In this document: positions 7,827-14,763 of the stretch, piece by piece
How the letters are laid out: the number at the start of each line of letters is the position of its first letter
Position numbering within the stretch: position 1 is the first letter of the stretch
NCBI GenBank assembly: GCA_023401925.1
Contig: JAEXDA010000023.1
Location: 1 to 40,965 of the forward strand
Origin: Bacillota bacterium
GTDB lineage: Bacteria; Bacillota; UBA4882; UBA8346
DNA: 40,965 nt
Direction of reading: 5' to 3'
Program-made: the position numbers and the translations under genes
Notes under the pieces: generated by a model
Seen by the model: only the letters and a program-made list of their open reading frames with translations
Database searches by the model: none
What the model was told of the DNA's origin: nothing

Positions 7827-9446
7827 TTATTGTTCAAAATTGAGGCTATAGGAGTATTTGGCTTGATATTCGGTTGGTGTGAGACCGCAGAACTTTTTGA
7901 AGACACGGGCAAAATAATTGGGATCATTATAACCCACTTGAAAACAGACATTTTTCACCGTTAAACTCGGATTGGCCAATAAATTCCTGGCTTGTTGAAT
8001 GCGGATCTCAGTTAAATAATCGATAAAATTCTGACTGTGCATTTTTTTAAAAATTTTACTGAGGTAAAAGGGACTGATCCGAAGATGGGAAGCGACCTCT
8101 TCCAGGGAAAGATCTTTTTGGTAATTACTTTCCATAAAGTTAATGGCCATAGTTAATAGCGCATTGGCCCGTGATGCTTTTATCGTGTTGACTTCGGCTA
8201 TCTTTTTTAAAAGATAATCCTTGGTGAAAAGATGGATATCTTCTCGATTATGGAGTAAGCCCATGCTTTGGCGAAGCTCCTCCGTGTTAATATCGAATTC
8301 TGTCAGGTGGGTATTGGTGTAGGTTTCACAAAGTAGGGACAATAACATTTCGTATACCTTTTGCCGGTAAACTTCAAGATGGGAGAAGTTATCCAGAGCC
8401 CATTCCAACAGCTCCTCCAACAGTTGTTCGGCGCCGAGACGATCTCCCCGGTAAATGCATTGGGAAAGCTTTTTTTCTTTATTTTTCGGATAAACGGTTT
8501 TCCGGTTGCCTTTTTGAATATCACCATAACTGATAATCGAACCCGGCTCCGTTTCATAGCGTAAGGCCAGCTTGGCTTCGGAAAATGCCTGAAATATATC
8601 GTGTACGGAGTTGTATACTCTTCCAATTCCGATACTCAAAGTCATTTGCATTTCATTGGACAAGCATTCATTTAATTCGCTAAAAAGGCGGATTCCCATG
8701 AGACGCGAGCGGTATTCATCCAAAGATTCCTCGAACAGAAGCAAGATATATATTTCCGCTCCAATCGAACGGATAAATGTGCTATAGCCGATTTTGTGAA
8801 AGTAATTTTTTAACCACTCCGCTAACTGCTTGTTAAGGATTCTTTTTTTAGCTTCGGACCCAATTTCGCTGGGATTTTGCTGATAAAAAACGGATGATAC
8901 AACCGATAAAAATGCTTGATAATTGGAATTGAGGATATCCAGGTATTCTTCAATTTCCTTTTCTTCAATTTCCCCGTAAGCGATTAAGACTAACAAGTTA
9001 TCCTCGATATATTGGGCAATTTGCTTGAACCGGCGTTCTTTTTTTTCATCCATATGGTCTTTCGCCCGTTGCGTTTCAATGGCCGTAATCACGCGTTTTA
9101 TGGTAGCAATAACGGTTTCAACCGGAGCCGGCTTGGTGATATATTCATTCACACCGAGCGACAACGCCTCCTTGGCGTAGTCAAAATAATGATATGCCGT
9201 AACGATGACGATCCGGCATTCCGGCAGGCTCCTGCGAATCAGGGAAGCAGCCTGAAGTCCATCGATTCCAGGCATTTTTATATCGATAAAGATAAGATCC
9301 GGTCCGAAAGAAAGAGCGCCTTCCAAAGCCTCCTTGCCGTTTGCGGCTTCATGGATCTCAAAAATTTCCGGGAAGTTTTGGTTGATGATGAAGCGAATGG
9401 CTTCCCGTTCCAGTTGTTCATCATCGGCAATCAACAGTTTAAACAT
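7827..9446 (-). CDS. AraC-type response regulator (YesN-like)
   Basis: A 539-residue regulator. Residues 1-120 are a receiver domain with acidic pocket D8-D9, phosphoacceptor D55 (FIDIKMPG) and K105 (ITKPA). A middle region of about 300 residues is helical and poorly conserved. The last 100 residues form a double helix-turn-helix AraC domain (LSLEEVASHLRISPFYLSKI, GYNDPNYFARVFKKFCGLTP). The ATG at 9446 with an AAGGTG site overlaps the stop of the kinase gene, so the pair is translationally coupled. It probably activates the downstream transporter operon. Confidence 0.93.
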   Translation of the reverse strand: MFKLLIADDEQLEREAIRFIINQNFPEIFEIHEAANGKEALEGALSFGPDLIFIDIKMPGIDGLQAASLIRRSLPECRIVIVTAYHYFDYAKEALSLGVNEYITKPAPVETVIATIKRVITAIETQRAKDHMDEKKERRFKQIAQYIEDNLLVLIAYGEIEEKEIEEYLDILNSNYQAFLSVVSSVFYQQNPSEIGSEAKKRILNKQLAEWLKNYFHKIGYSTFIRSIGAEIYILLLFEESLDEYRSRLMGIRLFSELNECLSNEMQMTLSIGIGRVYNSVHDIFQAFSEAKLALRYETEPGSIISYGDIQKGNRKTVYPKNKEKKLSQCIYRGDRLGAEQLLEELLEWALDNFSHLEVYRQKVYEMLLSLLCETYTNTHLTEFDINTEELRQSMGLLHNREDIHLFTKDYLLKKIAEVNTIKASRANALLTMAINFMESNYQKDLSLEEVASHLRISPFYLSKIFKKMHSQNFIDYLTEIRIQQARNLLANPSLTVKNVCFQVGYNDPNYFARVFKKFCGLTPTEYQAKYSYSLNFEQ

Positions 9447-10977
9447 TGACGGCACCTTCTTTGTTAGGAATTATTTTGAGTGTAATGACAGTCCCCCGGT
9501 TTAATTTACTGTGTATGCAGAAACAATCGGGATCTTTATAATAAAGAATCATCCGGTCCCGGACATTCGTGATCCCGATCCCGGTGGTATGTCCTTTTAA
9601 ATAAGGTTCATCGGTTCCAGTAAGCACCCTTTCGATTTTGTCCTGGGAAATACCAATCCCATTATCAACGATCCTAATCAATACGGAGTGCCCTTTTTTC
9701 AAAATTTTGATCCGCACTGCCCCGCCAGTCTCCTTGGGCTCAATACCGTGAATTATCGCATTTTCAACTAACGGCTGGATGATAAAACGCGGAATCTGAA
9801 TGCGGCCGATATCCGTTTGTAAAACGATATTAAACCCGATGCGTGAACCAAAGCGGGTTTGTTGGATGTAAACATACTCCTGGATGACCTCCAATTCATC
9901 CTCTAAAAGGACTTCCTTGGATGAGCTTTCCAGATTATAGCGAAAAATATTGGCTAGGGATTGGATCAATTGGGTGGTAGCCATTGTTTCCTGAAACATC
10001 GATTTTCGCATGATTGCATTGAGAGCGTTGAAAAGAAAGTGGGGATTAATTTGCGATTGGAGGGCCAAAAAACGGGCTTCATTCAACTGTTGGGAGATTT
10101 TTAAATTTTTCATTTCCTGCTCATGAAGTTTGCGCTCCAAATCCGATTTTTCAGTAATCTCCCGGATCATATTTTGAATACTGGCTGCCATTTGATTAAA
10201 GGCCAAAGCCAGAATTTTCAGATCCTCCGAGGAATTGATATTGAGTTTAGGGGTTTGAAAATTCCCTTTGGAGATCTCCATAGCATAAGCGGTTAATTTC
10301 TCTATAGGGTCGGTAATGGATCGGGATAACATAAAGATGTAAATAATCCCCAGAATGGCGATGGCGATAATACTAATTACAACGGTAACGATTTTTGAAG
10401 CGGTAGAGAAATTGGAACTCCGGGTGATCTCTTCGTAACTGGTATTGATCGATTTACTGGTGGCATCGTCGATGCAAATTTCGATTGAATTCAGATCGCG
10501 TTTCAAAGCAACGAAATTGGCTTCACTCAGCGGTAAACGAATGATTTTTTTAATATGATTAATATTGATAAGGATTTGTTCACTATCTTGCGGCGCAACA
10601 TATTTTAAAGCCTTTACCGCAGGTTCCATTTCTCCCTTAATCCGCGGTAAGCCCGGTACTTCGGCTTCATTAATCAGATAATGAACGTTCCCTTTTCCGG
10701 TAAGGGCTTTGAGATATTCTTTTTCGATGATTTCCACATAGGTTTTTACGAGAATGATGTTATTGAAACGGTTGGTACTGATTTTGACAATGTTTAGGCT
10801 TGACTTTTGCATGGTATCATTGATATAAATACTGGCAACACCTTGAATAATGAAAAAAATGACCATGATAAAACTGATAATCAATAATTGATGGAAGACC
10901 TTAATCCGGGGAATAGGAATCTTGTCTATCCAGGAGAAAAGTGATCCGTTTTTATTCGTTGTTGTATTTGAATTCAA
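9439..10977 (-). CDS. Sensor histidine kinase (YesM-like)
   Basis: A 512-residue membrane kinase. TM1 lies at about 31-48, an extracellular helical domain at 49-193, TM2 at 196-217, HAMP to about 270, then a His_kinase domain with phospho-His H313 (LQSQINPHFLFNAL). The HATPase domain carries ENAIIHGIE, DNGIGI and GIGITNVRDRM. The start is taken as the TTG at 10977, placed 8 nt after GGAGGG; the longer frame to 11037 has no good site. The sensor domain is homologous along its whole length to that of the chemoreceptor at 1606-3321. It would phosphorylate the response regulator encoded by the overlapping gene. Confidence 0.93.
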   Translation of the reverse strand: MNSNTTTNKNGSLFSWIDKIPIPRIKVFHQLLIISFIMVIFFIIQGVASIYINDTMQKSSLNIVKISTNRFNNIILVKTYVEIIEKEYLKALTGKGNVHYLINEAEVPGLPRIKGEMEPAVKALKYVAPQDSEQILININHIKKIIRLPLSEANFVALKRDLNSIEICIDDATSKSINTSYEEITRSSNFSTASKIVTVVISIIAIAILGIIYIFMLSRSITDPIEKLTAYAMEISKGNFQTPKLNINSSEDLKILALAFNQMAASIQNMIREITEKSDLERKLHEQEMKNLKISQQLNEARFLALQSQINPHFLFNALNAIMRKSMFQETMATTQLIQSLANIFRYNLESSSKEVLLEDELEVIQEYVYIQQTRFGSRIGFNIVLQTDIGRIQIPRFIIQPLVENAIIHGIEPKETGGAVRIKILKKGHSVLIRIVDNGIGISQDKIERVLTGTDEPYLKGHTTGIGITNVRDRMILYYKDPDCFCIHSKLNRGTVITLKIIPNKEGAVNV

Positions 10978-11410
10978 GAAATGTCCCTCCTGGCAAGAAA
11001 TGTTCGTGAATGGATCGCTACAAATCACTCTTGGCAAAGCAAATTGATGGTATTTAATCTTTGTTGACAGTCTCTGCGGAAAGGATTGGTGGCATCTTGG
11101 ATGAAGATGAGTTCTGTTCCATCACTTCACTTTCTAGTTTACTACAAATCAATAGAGAATGTAAAAAGTAAGTTAAAATATTGATGTTAAGTTATGGGAA
11201 TCATCGTAACCATATTTTACGAATTGGCCATTTTTAACCGTTTATTATTAATTTGCAATCTTTTTTCAAATTTATAAAGGATTAACTCCGCCTGAATCGA
11301 AATCAATTTACGAACTTTGATGAATTCACCGTGTAATAAATAAAAAATTACGGTTAAGCATCAAAGTTATTTTTTTTGCGACTGCAAGCAATTTGGAAGG
11401 GGGAAGAGTG
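10978..11410. other. Intergenic region between kinase and pectinesterase
   Basis: About 430 bases of AT-rich DNA lie between divergent genes and must hold both promoters. I see no convincing paired -35/-10 boxes, no RNA gene and no ORF. The last bases carry the GGAAGGGGGA ribosome site of the pectinesterase gene. Confidence 0.5.
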
Positions 11411-13348
11411 TTGAACAAAAGATTTATTTTTGCATTCACGGGAGCTATATTCATGCTGAGTTGTTTTCTTCCGATACTTTTGGGAGAAAACAATGCGGCT
11501 GCGCCGGGGCCGGGTGCCGTGGCTGTAAAATTACCAGTGAATTATGTTCTTTATATCCCGGGTTTGAAGAACTCTATCGATGCTAAAGCTGATATCGAAG
11601 GGAATGGTTTTACGGCATCGAATACTTTTAACACCCATTTTTCTTTTGTCAGTGACAAGGCAGGGAACAAGGTCCTTAGACTGAATACGTTAGATGCTGT
11701 GAACGATATGTTAACAATCCCGCTCGATGGCAGCGAAACTAAAATTACATTCATTTTTAAGGCGAAGGGTGCGGTAGTCCCGGACAGGGGCACTCCTTAC
11801 GGCATTCTATGGGTCATGTGGCAACGGGGCGAATATCAATCTTTACTACGGCACAATGCCAGTAATCAGTTAAAAGGAAGCACCGGGCAAACTTCGCTCA
11901 ATCCGGATAACATTGTTTCGGATTGGCATGATTATCGCCTTGTTTTTGATCTTGGCGCAGATGGTAAGGCCATGACTGCCTGTGCATTCATTGACGGCAA
12001 ACAAAGGCACCAGACCGCTAATTTTGAAAAGAAAAACGGTTCCGGCAACTTCTTTCAATTTGGTGAAAATGATGGAAGTACCAATGGCCTTGGGAGATAT
12101 CCCTATTTACTGCTGATTAAGAATGAAGACGTCAGCAGTAAGAGTTTGGCTGACCTGAGTAAAATCGTCGGGTTTGATTTGGAGGCCAGGCCCGAATTGG
12201 TTCATGATCCGGATCCGGCCAGTAAAAAACCGGCCCAGAAACCTGCAGGCATTAATATGACCGGCTCTGAAGCCGGCAGCAAGGATCCGAATTATATCGA
12301 TCCTTCCTTCATCAAAGAGGGTAGTATAGACTTGGCTCGATTACCCTATAGCAAAAACAATGCCCGGAAGGTTATTGCCAAACCAAAGCTCAGATCTAAT
12401 CTTGCCCAAATAGCTACCGTGACTGTGGAACCCAACGGCGCCGGCGGGGCCTATAAAACGATTGCCGCAGCCATCGATGCCGTGAAACCCGGTTCATTAA
12501 TTTATATTAAACCTGGATGTTATCGGGAGAAGCTTAAAATTACCAAGCCTAATATCAGTCTCATCGGCGAGAGTCCGGTTAACACAATAATTTATGGCTA
12601 TGAATCCGATTATGGCGCTATTGATGGTAACCTATTGGTGGAGGTGAGTTTAACCGAAGCCGGATATTTCAATGCCGAAAACATTACGTTTTACAATAAG
12701 GGTCCCGAGTGGAACCGGACCTGGGATAATGTCGAAAGGCGTTCGATAGCGTTTGCCGCCAAAAATTTAGATAAAGCCTATTTGAAGAATTGTATTTTTT
12801 TGGGACAGCAAGATACGATGTACTTACGTTCCGGTAGACAATATTTTCAAAATTGCTATATTGAAGGAGAAGTCGACTTTATCTGCGGTGGAGCCACCGC
12901 ACTGTTCGACAATTGCCATATTCACTCTTTGGCATACATAGAAGGAGGTTACATCACTGCTGCAGCCCCTTCGGATACCAATGGGGCCGGTTTTAATAAT
13001 GGTTATATTTTTAAGAACTGCCTTTTGACTGTTGATCCCGGTGTTACAACCAAAAATATTTTTTTGGGACGGGGTGCCTGGAACGGCGGCAGTAATGGAG
13101 GAACGAATCAAGCCAGAGTTGTCTATATTTCTTGCTTGCTTCACAACCGGCTTCATCCTGAGGGTTGGACAGACTGGGATAATATTTCTACCGCGGCCAA
13201 ACAGTTTTTTAGGGAATACAGAAACACTGGAGAAGGTTCAGTGGCTCAGGAAACTTCCACCAGGAAGTTTTTAACCGATAATGAATATAAAGTAAATTAT
13301 AGTTCGGTAGAAAAGATCCTGGGATTTGTTCCGAAAATGCCATACTAA
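11411..13348 (+). CDS. Secreted pectin methylesterase with N-terminal concanavalin-like domain
   Basis: About 645 residues. A signal peptide (to about residue 25) is followed by a beta-rich, LamG/concanavalin-like region (about 40-260), a Pro/Lys/Asp-rich linker, and a C-terminal CE8 pectinesterase beta-helix (about 330-645). Family motifs are GAGGAYKTIAAAIDAV, GQQDTMYLRSGRQYF with one active Asp, GEVDFICGGATALFDNC with the second Asp, ITAAAPSD, and LGRGAW for the Arg block. It removes methyl esters from homogalacturonan outside the cell, releasing methanol. The TTG at 11411 gives the best spacing from GGGGG; GTG 11408 is possible. The N-terminal domain may bind the polysaccharide. It is divergent from the two-component genes and ends in a strong terminator. 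Confidence 0.92.
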   Translation: MNKRFIFAFTGAIFMLSCFLPILLGENNAAAPGPGAVAVKLPVNYVLYIPGLKNSIDAKADIEGNGFTASNTFNTHFSFVSDKAGNKVLRLNTLDAVNDMLTIPLDGSETKITFIFKAKGAVVPDRGTPYGILWVMWQRGEYQSLLRHNASNQLKGSTGQTSLNPDNIVSDWHDYRLVFDLGADGKAMTACAFIDGKQRHQTANFEKKNGSGNFFQFGENDGSTNGLGRYPYLLLIKNEDVSSKSLADLSKIVGFDLEARPELVHDPDPASKKPAQKPAGINMTGSEAGSKDPNYIDPSFIKEGSIDLARLPYSKNNARKVIAKPKLRSNLAQIATVTVEPNGAGGAYKTIAAAIDAVKPGSLIYIKPGCYREKLKITKPNISLIGESPVNTIIYGYESDYGAIDGNLLVEVSLTEAGYFNAENITFYNKGPEWNRTWDNVERRSIAFAAKNLDKAYLKNCIFLGQQDTMYLRSGRQYFQNCYIEGEVDFICGGATALFDNCHIHSLAYIEGGYITAAAPSDTNGAGFNNGYIFKNCLLTVDPGVTTKNIFLGRGAWNGGSNGGTNQARVVYISCLLHNRLHPEGWTDWDNISTAAKQFFREYRNTGEGSVAQETSTRKFLTDNEYKVNYSSVEKILGFVPKMPY

Positions 13349-13370
13349 TGATAACCAAGTTTCTTAAAGC

Positions 13371-13409
13371 ATTCAAAACGGGATGCCAATCTGGCATCCC
13401 GTTTTGAAT
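13371..13409 (+). terminator. Terminator after pectinesterase
   Basis: An 18-bp perfect stem (ATTCAAAACGGGATGCCA and its complement) with a 3-nt loop. The A-rich and T-rich flanks make it bidirectional in form. It separates the pectinase region from the iron region. Confidence 0.88.
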
Positions 13410-13484
13410 AGATAGAAAGGGAGTTTAAAAAATTCAGGCTTCATAAAATTATATAAACAGAAGATTAAAAAATCAAAAATTGTC

Positions 13485-13513
13485 TTGACAATGATGATAT
13501 TTTTGGGTAAATT
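13485..13513 (+). promoter_or_regulatory. Promoter of the DtxR-family regulator gene
   Basis: TTGACA at 13485-13490 and TAAATT at 13508-13513 are separated by 17 nt. The operator at 13523-13538 begins 9 nt after the -10 box, over the expected transcription start, consistent with autoregulation. Confidence 0.65.
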
Positions 13514-13522
13514 AGATTTAGA

Positions 13523-13538
13523 GTTAGTTTGACCTAAC
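13523..13538. promoter_or_regulatory. GTTAG-N6-CTAAC operator, site 1
   Basis: GTTAGTTTGACCTAAC is an inverted repeat of the TTAGG/CCTAA type bound by DtxR/IdeR-like iron regulators. It overlaps the start region of the regulator gene itself. Confidence 0.7.
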
Positions 13539-13557
13539 ATTGAAATATGGTGATGGA

Positions 13558-13980
13558 ATGGATGAAACTACTTCTCTTTCACCTTCCCTGGAAGACTATT
13601 TGGAAGTCATTCTGGATTTGAAAGAGGAAAACGAGTCCATCCGGGTGACCGATTTGGCGGAAAAGTTGCAGGTAGCCAAGTCTAGCGTAAACCAAGCTGT
13701 AGTCAAGCTGGTGGAATTGCAACTTTTGACCCATGAACGGTATGGACCGTTGGAATTAACAGAGTTAGGGGAGGCCAAAGCGCGTAAAGTCCGGGAAAGA
13801 CACCGGATTTTGACACGGTTTTTCAGTGAAACCTTGGGCGTAGATCCCCAAATTGCGGAGAAAGACGCATGCGGCATTGAGCATTATATCAGTCCGGTTA
13901 CCATGGAAAAATTAGTGAAGTATTTAGCCGGCTTGATTCAATCAGGTTGTCCGATGGATTGCCCGGGTAATCGAAAGTAA
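13558..13980 (+). CDS. DtxR/MntR-family metal-dependent transcriptional regulator
   Basis: A 140-residue regulator with an N-terminal winged helix (LEDYLEVILDLKEENESIRV, LAEKLQVAKSSVNQAVVKLV) and a dimerisation/metal-binding domain (RHRILTRFFSETLGVDPQIA, DACGIEHYIS). It lacks the C-terminal SH3-like FeoA domain of full DtxR. FeoA domains are encoded as separate proteins downstream. It is expected to bind Fe(II) or Mn(II) and repress the sites GTTAG-N6-CTAAC found here and before feo, DUF3793 and the ABC pair. The ATG at 13558 is preferred to the TTG at 13540, which lies directly after the operator. Confidence 0.9.
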   Translation: MDETTSLSPSLEDYLEVILDLKEENESIRVTDLAEKLQVAKSSVNQAVVKLVELQLLTHERYGPLELTELGEAKARKVRERHRILTRFFSETLGVDPQIAEKDACGIEHYISPVTMEKLVKYLAGLIQSGCPMDCPGNRK

Positions 13981-14035
13981 CCATTCAGTGCTGAAAAAAT
14001 CTTTCCGACATCAAGACTTAAATTTTTGTTTTATT

Positions 14036-14051
14036 GTTAGGTCAGACTAAC
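14036..14051. promoter_or_regulatory. GTTAG-N6-CTAAC operator, site 2 (feo)
   Basis: GTTAGGTCAGACTAAC, the first of three such sites in the 120 bases before the feo genes. No clear -35/-10 pair could be placed, but the cluster implies tight metal control. Confidence 0.72.
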
Positions 14052-14068
14052 TAAGAAATTTAACTTAT

Positions 14069-14096
14069 CCAGATGTTAGGAGAAACTAACATCTGG
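14069..14096. promoter_or_regulatory. Extended operator, site 3 (feo), 11-bp arms
   Basis: CCAGATGTTAG and CTAACATCTGG are perfect 11-bp arms around GAGAAA. The central GTTAGGAGAAACTAAC matches the other sites; the longer arms are unique to this copy and could also form an RNA hairpin. Confidence 0.72.
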
Positions 14097-14137
14097 ATAT
14101 CCGCTTGGGAAAAGGAAGCAGATAATTTTATTTTACA

Positions 14138-14153
14138 GTTAGTTGAGACTAAC
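14138..14153. promoter_or_regulatory. GTTAG-N6-CTAAC operator, site 4 (feo)
   Basis: GTTAGTTGAGACTAAC lies 63 bases downstream of site 3, about six helical turns, and just before the feoA ribosome site AAGGAG (14161-14166). Confidence 0.72.
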
Positions 14154-14177
14154 AAAGCTAAAGGAGATGGATCCCGA

Positions 14178-14495
14178 ATGGAAATGGTGCTGAAGACTGA
14201 AAATAACCCCGTTTTGCCCCGGTACTCAGCGGCTACCGATACGCTAAGCCATCAGATTGAAAAGCCTCTTGCTATATTGCGGGCAGGAGAAAGCGGGGTG
14301 GTATCCCGCATGACCGGTGATGAGGTATTCCGCAGTAAAATGTTGGCTTTGGGTATCCTCCCCGGTAAAACCATTATGGTCGCCAGGGGTGGTAAACATC
14401 AACCTTTTATTTTGAGGATTGATGAAAGCCGGGTAATGGTCGACTGGAATCTTTTAAGCCGGATATATATCCTATCCGACTTGAGTCCAAAATAA
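14178..14495 (+). CDS. feoA: FeoA-domain protein (first copy)
   Basis: A 105-residue cytoplasmic protein. The C-terminal about 75 residues are the SH3-like FeoA fold (LAILRAGESGVVSRMTGDEV, KMLALGILPGKTIMVARGGK, ESRVMVDWNLLSRIYI). The first 30 residues are an unstructured extension. FeoA proteins support Fe(II) uptake by FeoB. The ATG at 14178 is preceded by AAGGAG; the open frame continues upstream to 14073 but would run through two operators, so the longer start is unlikely. It is one of two adjacent, diverged FeoA genes, the other overlapping feoB. Confidence 0.85.
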   Translation: MEMVLKTENNPVLPRYSAATDTLSHQIEKPLAILRAGESGVVSRMTGDEVFRSKMLALGILPGKTIMVARGGKHQPFILRIDESRVMVDWNLLSRIYILSDLSPK

Positions 14496-14508
14496 GGAGG
14501 AATTCATT

Positions 14509-14763
14509 GTGAGTGAGCAGTTCAAAGAAAATAGCCGGTTGAGGGATTTGAAACCAGGTGAAATTGGGGAAATCATCGGTTACGGAAGCAGCGACCCTGC
14601 TTACAGGAACAAACTGTTAGCGATGGGGCTTACCAAGGGTATTGAGGTTAAACTGATTAAAGTGGCCCCCTTGGGAGATCCCGTAGAGGTCATGGTTCGG
14701 GATTATAATCTTTCGCTCCGCAAAGCCGAGGCCGATGTATTGCAGATAAGGAGGAAGAGTTAA
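14509..14763 (+). CDS. feoA: FeoA ferrous iron transport accessory protein (second copy)
   Basis: An 84-residue single-domain FeoA (LRDLKPGEIGEIIGYGSSDP, KLLAMGLTKGIEVKLIKVAP, DPVEVMVRDYNLSLRKAEAD). It has the usual length and pattern. The start is a GTG with AAGGAGG upstream. Its stop overlaps the ATG of feoB by one base (TAATG), so the two are translationally coupled. It is thought to bind the cytoplasmic part of FeoB. Confidence 0.93.
   Translation: MSEQFKENSRLRDLKPGEIGEIIGYGSSDPAYRNKLLAMGLTKGIEVKLIKVAPLGDPVEVMVRDYNLSLRKAEADVLQIRRKS

Noticed and set aside
13485..13538. Riboswitch before the DtxR-family gene
   Set aside because: The leader is too short and is explained by a promoter followed by an operator.
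14073..14177. Longer start for the first FeoA protein
   Set aside because: The extension would be encoded by two operator palindromes, and ATG 14178 has the AAGGAG site.
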